Assembly (NCBI GenBank): GCA_050260515.1
Contig: JBLNCI010000016.1
Location: forward strand, 62,001-126,000
Direction: 5' to 3'
Source: DATJIG01 sp050260515
GTDB lineage: Bacteria; Pseudomonadota; Alphaproteobacteria; SMXQ01
DNA: 64,000 nt
The notes under the pieces were generated by a model, which worked only from the letters and a program-made list of their open reading frames with translations, was not told the DNA's origin and ran no database searches. Shown here piece after piece: positions 19,525 through 28,460 of the stretch. Made by a program: the position numbers and the translations under genes. How positions within the stretch are numbered: position 1 is the stretch's first letter; the number at the start of each line of letters is the position of its first letter.

Positions 19525-20477
19525 GGCAGCACCAGCCCCGCGCCGTCGATCTTCCCGAACAGCGCCGCCTCGTGTGCCGACGGCAACCGCACGAACGGCG
19601 GCCGCACGTTGCGCCACTGCGGCGCATCGAAGCGGCGGGCCAGCAGCGCTTTCATCGCCGGTATCATCGGGTAACCATCCAACAGAAGGCGCTGACGCGT
19701 CACCTCGTCCTGCAGGCGTTTCGCCGCGGCGGACGCGCCCGAACGCCGCCACTCGGCGTACAGCGCGCCGGTAATCGGAGCGATGACGTTCGCGCCGGCG
19801 GTGATGCACCCGGCCCCGCCGGCCTCGAGAACGGGGAGCAACAGGCGCTCGGTTCCGGAGAACACCCGGAACTGTGGAATGCGCGCCATCGCGATCATGT
19901 TCCCGATCTCGCCCGCGGAATCCTTCGCACCGGCGACGACCTGTGGATAACGCGCGAGCAGCCGCTCGATCAGACTCAGCCCGATCGGCACCGCCGACGT
20001 CTGCGGGAAGTGATAGAGGTATATCCGCAGCCGCGAATCGCCGATCCGCTGGATCAGCTCGCTGTAGAACGCGAACAGTCCGTCCTCGCTCGGGCTCTTG
20101 AAGTAGAACGGCGGAATCACCAGTGCGCCGGCAGCGCCCATCGCGACCGCGCGCCGGGTCAGCTCGACCGCCTCGGTGATCGCACAACTCCCGGTGCCAA
20201 TGATGAACCGCTCGCCGGGGATGCCCGATTCGGCGAGCGCATCCATGATCGCCATGCGCTCGGTGAGCGAGAACGAACTCGCCTCGCCGGTGGTGCCGAG
20301 CGGCGCGACGCCGTCACAGCCGTTCGCGAGCAGCCAGCGGCAATGCTCGACAAGCCGCGCCGTGTCGGGCGCGAGATCGTCCGTGACCGGCGTGAGCGCC
20401 GCCGCGAACACGCCCTTCGGCCCGTTCGGGACCGTCACGGCGACCCGGGCTTTCTCGTCAGCGACGGCGAGCGGCAT
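19521..20477 (-). CDS. DapA-family class I aldolase/lyase
   Basis: Member of the dihydrodipicolinate synthase / N-acetylneuraminate lyase family, 318 residues, forming a Schiff base with pyruvate. Key features are the GTTGE loop at 61-65, tyrosine 155 in RIYLYHFPQ and the Schiff-base lysine 185 in VVAGAKDSAGE. The sequence around the active site does not match housekeeping DapA closely (no lysine-binding pattern is visible), so a sugar-acid aldolase or hydroxy-oxo-acid lyase is equally plausible. The ATG at 20477 lies inside the end of the upstream ycgN-like gene (20-base overlap), and the stop is shared with the start of the downstream peptidase gene, so the three are one operon. Confidence 0.85.
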   Translation of the reverse strand: MPLAVADEKARVAVTVPNGPKGVFAAALTPVTDDLAPDTARLVEHCRWLLANGCDGVAPLGTTGEASSFSLTERMAIMDALAESGIPGERFIIGTGSCAITEAVELTRRAVAMGAAGALVIPPFYFKSPSEDGLFAFYSELIQRIGDSRLRIYLYHFPQTSAVPIGLSLIERLLARYPQVVAGAKDSAGEIGNMIAMARIPQFRVFSGTERLLLPVLEAGGAGCITAGANVIAPITGALYAEWRRSGASAAAKRLQDEVTRQRLLLDGYPMIPAMKALLARRFDAPQWRNVRPPFVRLPSAHEAALFGKIDGAGLVLP

Positions 20478-20988
20478 GCGTGGGCTTCGGCATCGGACGC
20501 GGCAGGCGGCGCGGCCAGGTGACGATACGGTCCTCGGGGTCTCCCGCTTCGGCTTCCGGGACGCACTTCCCGCGCACGGAAATCCCCGCGGCATGCACCG
20601 ATTCGGGATCTCCGGACACCAGCGGATGCCACCAGTACAGATCACGTCCCGCCGCGATCAGGCGATACGCGCAGGTCTGCGGCATCCACTCGAATGCCTC
20701 GACCTTGGCCGGAGTCAACTTGATGCAGTCGGAGACGTGCTTCTTGCGGTTCGGATAGTCGCTGCACTTGCAGCTTTCGAGATCGAGCAGCTTGCACGCG
20801 GCGTCGGTGTAATCGATCTCGCCGGTGTCCGCGTCCTCGAGCTTGAGGAGGCAGCAACGGCCGCAGCCGTCGCACAGCGACTCCCATTCCGCGTCACTCA
20901 TCTCCGCGAGCGTCTTCGTGCGCCAGAACGGAATCACCTCGGCGACAGGACGGAGAAGAGAGGAAGCGGTGCGCGAGCGGCGGCTCAT
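20458..20988 (-). CDS. YcgN-family cysteine-rich protein (UPF0260)
   Basis: Small cytoplasmic protein of 176 residues with the family signature CDGCGRCC at 39-46 and further cysteines at 65, 73, 75 and 88, suggestive of metal or iron-sulfur binding. FWRTKTLAEMSDAEWESLC and PQTCAYRLIAAGRDLYWWHP are conserved family blocks. The biochemical role is not known. The ATG at 20988 is where family similarity begins; a longer upstream frame has none. It is first in a tight operon with the DapA-like and YgjP-like genes. Confidence 0.87.
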   Translation of the reverse strand: MSRRSRTASSLLRPVAEVIPFWRTKTLAEMSDAEWESLCDGCGRCCLLKLEDADTGEIDYTDAACKLLDLESCKCSDYPNRKKHVSDCIKLTPAKVEAFEWMPQTCAYRLIAAGRDLYWWHPLVSGDPESVHAAGISVRGKCVPEAEAGDPEDRIVTWPRRLPRPMPKPTHAARRR

Positions 20989-21064
20989 GCGGTTTGTTGT
21001 AGCGCGCAGCGATGCGGCTGACAACGCGCGACCAACCGCGCGGCGAAATCTTTTTATCGCTGTG

Positions 21065-22396
21065 TCATCGCTGCGCGATGATGTGGATAAAAGAGCCCGC
21101 GACGCGGCCGTGCGCACGGCCCGCGGCGTCGAGGCGGTTGCCTGCCGTGTCTGTGACGGCGAACAGCGCGTCACCACGTCCCTCGTCGATGACGCGTGCG
21201 TAGTGGAATTCATGGCCCGCGAACAGTGTCCCCGCGGCGCCCAGCGGGCTCGTGACAAGAATGCGCGCGTCGCGATAGCCAAGATGTAGCTTGCGTTCGG
21301 CGAAATCGCATGACAGCGGCAGCAGGCCTGCCATGCGGTGCGTGCGACCCTCGGCGTCGCGCAATGCGCTGCCGAGCGTCATGTAGCCGCCGCATTCGCC
21401 GAACACAAACGCGCCGCGCTGTGCGGCGGTGGCGAGTCCGGTACGAAAGGTCTCAGCGGACGCGAGTCGTCCGGCGTGCAATTCGGGATATCCGCCGGGA
21501 AGATACACGGCATCGCTGCGTGCGTCGGGCGCTTCATCGCGAAGCGGCGAGAACGGCAGGATCTCCGCGCCGGCGGCGCGCCACCCGTCGAGCACGGCGG
21601 GATAGGCGAACGCGAAGGCGTCATCGCGCGCGACCGCGATGCGCTGCCCGAGCGGCGGCACGAGCGATGGTCCGACATCGTCCTGATCCGCGGGCGTGCG
21701 GGCAATCGCTTCGAGATGCCCGAGATCGATCCGCGCGGAGATCGCGTCGGCGGCGATATCGAAGCGCCGGTCGAGATCGTCGATTTCCGCCGCCTGGAAG
21801 AGCCCGAGGTGCCGCGACGGCACATCGAGAGCGGCGAGCCGAGGAACGACGCCGAGCACGGGAACCCCGGCCACCGTGGTGGAGATCGCGTCGGCAAGCA
21901 AACGACCATGGGCGTCCGAGGCGACGCGGTTGATGACGACGCCGGCGACGGTGATGCGGGGGTCGTGAGTCGCGAATCCGCGGACCACCGCCGCGACGCT
22001 TTGGCCCATCCCCGATGCATCGACGACGAGGACGACCGGCAGGCCGAGTCGCTGCGCGAGCTCGGCCGTGGAGCCGGGCGCCGAACCATCGCGTGGCTCG
22101 CCCCGGGCGCCGTCGAACAGCCCCATGACGCCTTCGCCGATGACGACATCGGTATCGCGGCCAAGGCATCCGAAGAGAGAATGCAGGATTCCGGGGGCCA
22201 TCGCCCAGGAATCGAGATTGATTGCCGGCACGCCTGCGGCGCGCGCGAGGTGGGCGGGATCGATATAGTCGGGCCCGGTCTTGAAGGCGGCGACACGACG
22301 GCCGGCGCGGCGCAAGGCGCGGAGCAGCGCGGCGGTGAGCATTGTCTTCCCGGACCCGGTGCCGGTGCCGGCAAGGATCAGCCCGCGCGCGGGCAT
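21065..22396 (-). CDS. cobB: Cobyrinate / hydrogenobyrinate a,c-diamide synthase
   Basis: Glutamine-dependent amidotransferase that amidates the a and c side chains of the corrin ring (CobB in the late-cobalt route, CbiA in the early-cobalt route). It has 443 residues: an N-terminal ATPase with GTGTGSGKT at 10-18 and FKTGPDYIDP, and a C-terminal glutaminase with the nucleophilic cysteine 335 in FGECGGYMTLG. The early-cobalt enzymes nearby suggest cobyrinate as substrate. The ATG at 22396 is two bases from the cobA stop; a GTG at 22402 overlaps that stop and is an alternative. Last gene of the leftward cobA-cobB pair. Confidence 0.95.
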   Translation of the reverse strand: MPARGLILAGTGTGSGKTMLTAALLRALRRAGRRVAAFKTGPDYIDPAHLARAAGVPAINLDSWAMAPGILHSLFGCLGRDTDVVIGEGVMGLFDGARGEPRDGSAPGSTAELAQRLGLPVVLVVDASGMGQSVAAVVRGFATHDPRITVAGVVINRVASDAHGRLLADAISTTVAGVPVLGVVPRLAALDVPSRHLGLFQAAEIDDLDRRFDIAADAISARIDLGHLEAIARTPADQDDVGPSLVPPLGQRIAVARDDAFAFAYPAVLDGWRAAGAEILPFSPLRDEAPDARSDAVYLPGGYPELHAGRLASAETFRTGLATAAQRGAFVFGECGGYMTLGSALRDAEGRTHRMAGLLPLSCDFAERKLHLGYRDARILVTSPLGAAGTLFAGHEFHYARVIDEGRGDALFAVTDTAGNRLDAAGRAHGRVAGSFIHIIAQR

Positions 22397-22398
22397 AG

Positions 22399-23232
22399 TC
22401 ACTTCTCGCGCAGAGGGTCGGGATCGAGCACGCGGCCCGCCAGCGCCCCGATCCAGTCGAGCCCACTCCTCAGGCGCACCGCCTGGCCGACGACGACGAT
22501 CGCCGGCGGCTTCACGGCCTGCGCTTCGGCGTCCTGGGCCGCGCGCGCGAGCGTCGTCTCGACGATCACCTGCGACGGCGTGGTCGCGCGACTGACCACG
22601 GCGACGGGCTCGTTCCCGGGGCGGCCTGCGTCCATCAGCCGCTGGGCGATGGTGCCCAAGTGCTTGAGCGCCATGTAGATGACGAGGACCGGCGCGCCGC
22701 GGCCGAGGGCTTCCCAGTCGACGTCGCCGGGCACGTCGCCCCCGGCCGCGTGGCCGGTGATGAACGCGACGGCCGAGTTCACGTCGCGGTGGGTCGCGGG
22801 AATGCCGGCGTACGCCAGCCCGCCGATGCCGGCGGTGATGCCGGGCACGAGCCGGAAAGGGATGTCGGCGGCGGCGAGCGCGAGAGCCTCCTCTCCGCCG
22901 CGGCCGAACACGAACGGATCGCCGCCCTTGAGGCGGAGCACGCGAACGTTCTTCCGCGCCTCGTCCACGAGCGTCCGTGAGATGTCGGCTTGGGACGGGG
23001 ACGGCCGTCCGCCGCGCTTCCCGGCGTGGATCCGTCGCGCCGTCGGGTTCGCGAGCGCCATGATCCGCGCGTCGACGAGCGCGTCGTAGACGATCACGTC
23101 GGCGGTGCGCAGCGCATACAGCGCCAGCAAGGTGAGCAGCCCGGGGTCGCCGGGCCCGGCGCCGGTCAACCAAACCGTTCCGGGCTCGAACTCGGGAAGG
23201 TCGGGGAACGCGTCGGGAACCTGGGAGGTCAT
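22399..23232 (-). CDS. cobA: Uroporphyrinogen-III C-methyltransferase
   Basis: SAM-dependent enzyme that methylates C-2 and C-7 of uroporphyrinogen III to give precorrin-2, the entry to cobalamin and siroheme. It has 277 residues. It carries GAGPGDPGLLTL near 24-35 and the family block RLKGGDPFVFGRGGEE near 100-115, followed by VPGITAGIGGLAYAGIP. It is a stand-alone methyltransferase without the CysG dehydrogenase/ferrochelatase half, so precorrin-2 oxidation must be encoded elsewhere. It is divergent from cbiD; three tandem 14-bp repeats lie between them. Confidence 0.96.
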   Translation of the reverse strand: MTSQVPDAFPDLPEFEPGTVWLTGAGPGDPGLLTLLALYALRTADVIVYDALVDARIMALANPTARRIHAGKRGGRPSPSQADISRTLVDEARKNVRVLRLKGGDPFVFGRGGEEALALAAADIPFRLVPGITAGIGGLAYAGIPATHRDVNSAVAFITGHAAGGDVPGDVDWEALGRGAPVLVIYMALKHLGTIAQRLMDAGRPGNEPVAVVSRATTPSQVIVETTLARAAQDAEAQAVKPPAIVVVGQAVRLRSGLDWIGALAGRVLDPDPLREK

Positions 23233-23234
23233 CG

Positions 23235-23276
23235 CGGAATCATACGGGCGGAATCATGCGGACAGGATCATACGGA
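23235..23276. repeat. Three tandem 14-bp repeats between cobA and cbiD
   Basis: CGGAATCATACGGG, CGGAATCATGCGGA and CAGGATCATACGGA follow one another without gaps, starting three bases from the cobA start codon. They occupy the shared control region of two divergent cobalamin genes, where no riboswitch is visible, so they could be operator sites. Replication slippage is the simple alternative. Confidence 0.6.
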
Positions 23277-23340
23277 AGCCGCGGCGGCAACGCATCGGGC
23301 GTGCCTCGCCGCGTCGCCCGAGGGGCGGTAAAGTGACCCT

Positions 23341-24432
23341 ATGCGATCGGCCGAAGCACGTCCATTGCGGCGCGGATACACGACGGGGGCTTGCGCTACC
23401 GCCGCGAGCGCCGCCGCGTTCGAGGCACTGCTCACCGGGCGGTTCCCCGATCCGGTGACGATCCGCCTGCCCAACGGGCAGCCGGTGTCGTTCGCCCTGG
23501 CACATCACGCTATCAACGGCGCGTGCGCCGAGGCCGGCGTGATCAAGGATGCCGGCGACGACCCCGACGTCACCCACGGTGCAACCGTGCTGGCCCGGGT
23601 GGAGCGCGGGGCGAGCGGAGCGGGCGTCGTCTTCCGCGCCGGCCCCGGTGTCGGCACTGTGACGCGCGCCGGTCTGCCGCTCGCCGTCGGCGAGCCGGCG
23701 ATCAATCCGGTGCCGCGCCGCATGATCGGCGCGGCATTGGGAGAGATCGCGGGCCGGCATCGCACCGCGGCCGATGCGATCGTCACCCTCTCGATCCCCG
23801 GCGGCGACGATATCGCCAAACGCACCGCGAACCCCAGACTCGGGATCGTCGGCGGGCTTTCGATCCTCGGCACCACCGGAATCGTGATCCCGTACTCGTG
23901 CGCGTCGTGGATCCATTCGATCCACCGCGGCATCGACGTGGCGCGCGCCAACGGCATCGATCGCATCATTGCTGCGACCGGGCGCACGTCCGAAGCCGCC
24001 GCGCAGAAGATCTACGATGCCCCGGAGATCGCGCTCATCGACATGGGCGACTTCGCGGGCGGCATGCTGAAGTACCTGCGCGCGCATCCGGTGCGCGAAC
24101 TCGTGATTGCCGGCGGTTTCGGCAAGCTCGCGAAGCTCGCCCAAGGCGAGCTCGACCTTCACTCGTCGCGGTCGCGGCTCGATGTGCGGGCGTTGGCGTG
24201 CACCGCGCGCGACGTCGGAGCGCCCGAGGCGATTGTCGCCGCGATCGAAAGCAGTTCCAGCGCAGGCGAGGCGCTGGTGATCGCCACGAACGCCGGACTC
24301 GCTCGCGGGCTGATCGATGCGGTGGCGGACCGGGCACGGGGCACCGCGCTGGCAACGCTCGCCGGTGGCACGAGTGTGGATGTGCTGGTGTTCGATCGCG
24401 CGGGCACTCTCATCGGCAGGTCCGGGCCGTGA
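23341..24432 (+). CDS. cbiD: Cobalt-precorrin-5B C1-methyltransferase
   Basis: Methylates C-1 of cobalt-precorrin-5B after ring contraction; a marker of the early-cobalt route, in which it takes the place of CobF. It has 363 residues. The N-terminal LRRGYTTGACATAASAAAFE is the family hallmark, with GEPAINPVPRRMI and DFAGGMLKYL further on. The start ATG at 23341 fits the usual short lead before the GYTTG motif. It overlaps cobK by three bases (GTGA), so the two are coupled. Confidence 0.95.
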   Translation: MRSAEARPLRRGYTTGACATAASAAAFEALLTGRFPDPVTIRLPNGQPVSFALAHHAINGACAEAGVIKDAGDDPDVTHGATVLARVERGASGAGVVFRAGPGVGTVTRAGLPLAVGEPAINPVPRRMIGAALGEIAGRHRTAADAIVTLSIPGGDDIAKRTANPRLGIVGGLSILGTTGIVIPYSCASWIHSIHRGIDVARANGIDRIIAATGRTSEAAAQKIYDAPEIALIDMGDFAGGMLKYLRAHPVRELVIAGGFGKLAKLAQGELDLHSSRSRLDVRALACTARDVGAPEAIVAAIESSSSAGEALVIATNAGLARGLIDAVADRARGTALATLAGGTSVDVLVFDRAGTLIGRSGP

Positions 24433-25196
24433 GGCGGCGCGTTCTGGTGCTTGGCGGAACGTCGGAGGCCGCGGCGTTCGCGGAGGCGCTGGGGTCGCGA
24501 GGCGACGCAGACGTGACCACCTCGCTCGCGGGCCGTACCCGTCGGCCGCGGGCGCTGCCGGGAACAGTCCGCATTGGCGGATTCGGCGGCGTCGACGGTC
24601 TTGCCGCGTACCTCCGCGACGAGCATGTGTCCGCATTGATCGATGCCACCCATCCGTTCGCGGCGGAAATCTCCGCCCATGCGGTCGTCGCCGCGGAGCG
24701 TGCCGGCATTCCGCGGCTCGTTCTCTCGCGACCGGAATGGACGCTCACCGCGGGCGATCGCTGGACCGAGGTCGGCAATCTGTCTGCCGCAGCCGACGTA
24801 CTGAGGACGGAGTTCGCGGATTGCCGCGTCTTTCTCGCGTTGGGCTCGGGTGGGCTCGCACCCTTCGTCGACATCGCCGAGCGCTGCGTCGTCCGGCTAG
24901 CCGAGCCGCCGGCGGGGAATCCGCTCCCGGGTAGTGTCGTCATCGTCGACCGCGGTCCGTTCCGCGAAGGCGACGATGCCGCGCTGCTGATGGAGCACCG
25001 GATCGGCGTCGTCGTCAGCAAGAACGCCGGGGGCGCTGCCGCCTACGCCAAGATTGCCGCGGCCCGCAGTCTCGCTCTTCCGGTCGTCATGGTGGCGCGG
25101 CCACCCGCGCCTCCGGGCCCGACGGTGACGTCGGTTGACGATGCGGTCCGATGGCTCGATGGCGTTCTCGCCGGCGCGTCGGCGTCGGCGCGCTAG
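24429..25196 (+). CDS. cobK: Precorrin-6A / cobalt-precorrin-6A reductase
   Basis: NADPH-dependent reductase of the corrin macrocycle (CobK/CbiJ), 255 residues. It opens with VLVLGGTSEAAAFAEAL, the Rossmann-like start of the family, and contains IDATHPFAAEISAHAV and VFLALGSGGLAPF, both conserved. The start is a GTG overlapping the cbiD stop. Its stop and that of the converging cobM gene share the same four bases, CTAG, at 25193-25196. Confidence 0.93.
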   Translation: MRRRVLVLGGTSEAAAFAEALGSRGDADVTTSLAGRTRRPRALPGTVRIGGFGGVDGLAAYLRDEHVSALIDATHPFAAEISAHAVVAAERAGIPRLVLSRPEWTLTAGDRWTEVGNLSAAADVLRTEFADCRVFLALGSGGLAPFVDIAERCVVRLAEPPAGNPLPGSVVIVDRGPFREGDDAALLMEHRIGVVVSKNAGGAAAYAKIAAARSLALPVVMVARPPAPPGPTVTSVDDAVRWLDGVLAGASASAR

Positions 25197-25957
25197 TCCT
25201 TCTTCGCCGGCCGCAGCACGTGACTGTGGTCGGGGGCGTAGAGGCGACTGTCGCTGCCGCGATCGCGCGCCAGCGCCCGGCCGACCAGGATCAGCGCCGT
25301 GCGCGTGAACCCCTCGGCCTTCACTCGGTCGCGGATCGTGCCGAGCGTCGCTTCGATCGCCGTCTCATCGGGCCAACTCGCCCGCCACACGACCGCGCAC
25401 GGGCAATCCACACCGAGCACGGGCGTCAACGTGCGCACGACGTTGGCGAGATTGTTGATCGACAGATGGATCGCCAGCGTGGCGCCGGTCGCGGCGAAGG
25501 CAGCCAGATCCTCGCCCTCAGGCATTGCCGACGCGCGCACGGCGGTCCGCGTCAGCACCACCGATTGGGCGACGTCGGGCACCGTCAGCTCACGCTTCAA
25601 CGTTGCCGCCGCGGCGGCGAAGGCCGGGACGCCCGGTGTGATGTCGTAGGGGATGCTGAGCGCGTCGAGCCGCTTCATCTGCTCGGCGATGGCACCATAG
25701 AGCGACGGATCACCCGAATGAACGCGCGCCACGTCGACCCCGTTCTCGTGCGCGACGCGGATGCGCTCGATGATCCCGTCGAGCGTCATCGGCGCGGTGT
25801 CGATCACCTCGACGCCCGGTCTCGCCTCGGCGACGACCTCGCGCGGGACCAGCGATCCGGCGTAGAGCACGAGACCCGCGGCGCGGATGAATTTCAGGCC
25901 ACGGACGGTGATGAGGTCGGGAGCCCCAGGCCCCGCGCCGATGAAGTGGACGGTCAT
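25193..25957 (-). CDS. cobM: Precorrin-4 / cobalt-precorrin-4 C11-methyltransferase
   Basis: SAM-dependent tetrapyrrole methylase (CobM/CbiF) of 254 residues. It begins MTVHFIGAGPGAPDLITVRG and has the family blocks LVLYAGSLVP, VARVHSGDPSLYGAIAEQM and ITPGVPAFAAAAATL; DVAQSVVLTR is also typical of the C-11 enzyme. The ATG at 25957 overlaps the stop of cbiG-cobJ in an ATGA junction. It is the last gene of a leftward train cbiX-cobH-cobL-cobI-cbiG/cobJ-cobM linked throughout by 4-base overlaps. Confidence 0.95.
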   Translation of the reverse strand: MTVHFIGAGPGAPDLITVRGLKFIRAAGLVLYAGSLVPREVVAEARPGVEVIDTAPMTLDGIIERIRVAHENGVDVARVHSGDPSLYGAIAEQMKRLDALSIPYDITPGVPAFAAAAATLKRELTVPDVAQSVVLTRTAVRASAMPEGEDLAAFAATGATLAIHLSINNLANVVRTLTPVLGVDCPCAVVWRASWPDETAIEATLGTIRDRVKAEGFTRTALILVGRALARDRGSDSRLYAPDHSHVLRPAKKD

Positions 25958-27765
25958 CGCCGCGGTCCCTTGCCTGCCGACTTGGCCGCATAACCGCGCG
26001 GCGTGTACATCCATCGCCGCCCGGCGGCATCGAGCGTCCGCGTCGCCCGAGCGCCGACGATCACGAGCGTCGTCATGTCGGCGTCGCCAGCGTCGAGCTG
26101 GCGCAGTGTCGTCAGTCGCAGGCGTTCCGCGTCGCGGCCGACGTCGTGAATGAGCGCCACGGGCGTGTCGGGCGCCCTGCTGCGCAGCAGGATGTCGCGC
26201 GCGCGGGGCAGTTGCCACTGCCGCCGCTTCGAGGCCGGGTTGAACAGCGCGACGGCGAAGTCGCCATCGGCGGCGGCTTCGAGGCGCCGCTCGATCGTCG
26301 GCCAAGGCGTCAGCAGATCGGAGAGCGAGATCACGGCGAAGTCATGACCGAGCGGCGCGCCAGCCAGCGCGGCGCCGGCGAGCATACTGCTCACACCGGG
26401 GATCACCTCGATGGCGACGCGGCGGACCGCGTCGTGTCGCGCAGCCGCCGCGCGCTCGAAAACCAGGGTCGCCAGCGCGTAGATGCCGGGATCGCCTGAC
26501 GCGACGAGCGCCACGTCACGACCCTGCGCCGCCAATTTCAGCGCGTGATCCGCGCGCTGCGCCTCGGCACCGAGGGGAAAATCGTGCAGGCGTTTCCCGT
26601 CGTGCCCGCCCAGGAAGTCGAGATAGAGCCCGTAGCCGACGATGTCGGTGGCGCGCGTGATCGCGGCGCGGGCGCGCGGCGTCAGGAGCTCTGGTGTTCC
26701 CGGCCCGAGACCGACGACAGCGAGCGCGCCTCTGGCCCGCCCGACCTTGTTCGCGTCGATATCGCGTTTCGCGCGTGCGATCGCGACGGTGACGCGGCCG
26801 TTCGCCGCCTTTGGCACGACCAGCCTCGCGTCGCGGCCGGCGGCGGCGAGCGCTGTGCCTTCCGCCACGCCGTGGCAGCCGACCGTCCGGAACACTGCGG
26901 CCGATGGATTTTTCAGGCGTGGCCGCTCGCGCTCGAGCCGCGCGGCGGTGAAGAATCGGGCGCGCACGCCGAGCGCATGTGCCGTCTCGTGAACGGCGGC
27001 TTCGTCGGCCTTGAGGTCGAGCGACGCGATGCAGGCGACCGAGGCGGGCGAGAGCTTTGCTCTCTTCAATGCGGCGCGCACCGCGCGAATCATCTCGGCG
27101 CCGCTCACGCCGCGCTCGCAGCCGACGCCGACCGCCAGGGTCGGCGGGTGAAGGACGACTGTCGATCCGCTGCCGCTGACAGCGCGGTCGGTGACGAGCA
27201 CGGTACGTTTGGCGTCTCGCGCGGCATGCTTTCGCAGCGGCGCGAGCCAGCGCGCCACTCCAGCCTCGATGTCGAGGTGCACGCCGCGTCCGCTGAGAAC
27301 ATCGGCAACGATGCTCTTGGCAACGCCAGGATTGGCAACGGTCCAGCCTGGCGGCGGCTCGTCCAGCGCGATGCCGAGGGCGGATTCGCTCGCGGTGGTG
27401 ATCGCCGCGGTTCCTTTGGTGATGGCCGCGACGCGGTCGGCAAGGCGATTCGCGCCGTGGTGGCCACCGAGCAGCGGCACCACGTGCCGCCCATCCTCCG
27501 ATACGGCGATGACCGGCGGCTCGCGTCGCTTGTCGGCCAAGTGCGGCGCGAGCAGCCGCACGAGAATTCCACTCGCCATCACGCCGACGATCGCTGAGCC
27601 GCCCTCGAAAAGGCTGGCGAGGTGCGGTGCGAGCGCCGTGAAGCCCTCGTCCTCCTTCCCGACGAGAGGTTTCGGGGCATGCACCACGGCACCCGGGGTG
27701 CGGCGGGTGATGGCTCGCGCGATGCGGAGTCCGCGTGGATGCAGCGCCACGACAGCGATCGTCAT
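25954..27765 (-). CDS. cbiG-cobJ: CbiG-CobJ fusion: cobalt-precorrin-5A hydrolase and precorrin-3B C17-methyltransferase
   Basis: Fusion of 603 residues joining two successive steps. Residues about 1-340 are CbiG, which opens the delta-lactone of cobalt-precorrin-5A and releases acetaldehyde: LFEGGSAIVGVMASGILVRL, VIAVSEDGRHVVPLLGGHHG and GVGCERGVSGAEMIRAV are its blocks. Residues about 347-603 are CobJ/CbiH, the C-17 methyltransferase and ring-contraction enzyme: AVVGLGPGTPELLTPRA, VALVASGDPGIYALATLVFE and FNPASKRRQWQLPRARDIL. CbiG is a marker of the early-cobalt route. The ATG at 27765 overlaps the cobI stop (ATGA). Confidence 0.94.
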   Translation of the reverse strand: MTIAVVALHPRGLRIARAITRRTPGAVVHAPKPLVGKEDEGFTALAPHLASLFEGGSAIVGVMASGILVRLLAPHLADKRREPPVIAVSEDGRHVVPLLGGHHGANRLADRVAAITKGTAAITTASESALGIALDEPPPGWTVANPGVAKSIVADVLSGRGVHLDIEAGVARWLAPLRKHAARDAKRTVLVTDRAVSGSGSTVVLHPPTLAVGVGCERGVSGAEMIRAVRAALKRAKLSPASVACIASLDLKADEAAVHETAHALGVRARFFTAARLERERPRLKNPSAAVFRTVGCHGVAEGTALAAAGRDARLVVPKAANGRVTVAIARAKRDIDANKVGRARGALAVVGLGPGTPELLTPRARAAITRATDIVGYGLYLDFLGGHDGKRLHDFPLGAEAQRADHALKLAAQGRDVALVASGDPGIYALATLVFERAAAARHDAVRRVAIEVIPGVSSMLAGAALAGAPLGHDFAVISLSDLLTPWPTIERRLEAAADGDFAVALFNPASKRRQWQLPRARDILLRSRAPDTPVALIHDVGRDAERLRLTTLRQLDAGDADMTTLVIVGARATRTLDAAGRRWMYTPRGYAAKSAGKGPRR

Positions 27766-28460
27766 CGCTCGCTCCGGCGGGCGAGTATGACCGAGAAATA
27801 CGGCACCCGGTCGTCGTCGGCGAGCGATGCCGCCGGTGCGATCCGCTGATCCGGAAAGCCGACACGCGAGGCCACGGTCGCGCCTTCGAGCAGCCCGGCG
27901 GACGCCAGCGCGCGTTTCGCCTTGGCGAAGTGGCGTCCCACCTTTATCAACGCGACAGCCGACGCGCCCAGGAGCTGCGCACGCAGGATGTCCTCGGGGA
28001 GGCTGGCGGGGATCACCATCAGCGGATCGGTGCCGGTCGCGAGCGCATGATGCGTCACAGCCGCGGCCGCGGTCACCGAGGTGACGCCCGGAACGATCAC
28101 GGTCGGGAACCGGCTGCTGAGCCGCGCGGCGAGGTAGACGAACGAGCCGTACAGCAGCGGGTCCCCCTCGCATAGTGCGGCGACGTCGCGCCCGGCGGCG
28201 AGCTGTTCTGCGATGCGCTCTGCAGCGGTGTCGTAGCGTCCCTCGTTGTCCGCGTGCGGGCGTGTGATGTCGATCTCCATCGCGATCTCGATGCGTCCCG
28301 GCGCGATGTGCGGCTGGGCGACGCGGCGCGCGAGACTCTCGCCGTCCTGGGTCGCGGGATAGGCAATGACCGGAACAGCCGCGAGCAGGCGCATGGCCTT
28401 GAGCGTGATCAGCTCGGGGTCGCCCGGCCCGACGCCGATTCCGTACAGCGTTCCTGTCAT
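27762..28460 (-). CDS. cobI: Precorrin-2 / cobalt-factor II C20-methyltransferase
   Basis: SAM-dependent methylase (CobI/CbiL) that adds the C-20 methyl group, 232 residues. It opens MTGTLYGIGVGPGDPELITL and contains VAALCEGDPLLYGSFVYLA and VPGVTSVTAAAA, the family hallmarks. Both ends overlap neighbours by four bases: the stop with the cbiG-cobJ start, the start with the cobL stop. Confidence 0.95.
   Translation of the reverse strand: MTGTLYGIGVGPGDPELITLKAMRLLAAVPVIAYPATQDGESLARRVAQPHIAPGRIEIAMEIDITRPHADNEGRYDTAAERIAEQLAAGRDVAALCEGDPLLYGSFVYLAARLSSRFPTVIVPGVTSVTAAAAVTHHALATGTDPLMVIPASLPEDILRAQLLGASAVALIKVGRHFAKAKRALASAGLLEGATVASRVGFPDQRIAPAASLADDDRVPYFSVILARRSER

Noticed and set aside
23233..23340. 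Second cobalamin riboswitch at cobA-cbiD
   Set aside because: Neither strand has the AGCCAGGAGAC box or the CCCGCAACTGT core; the gap is only 108 bases.
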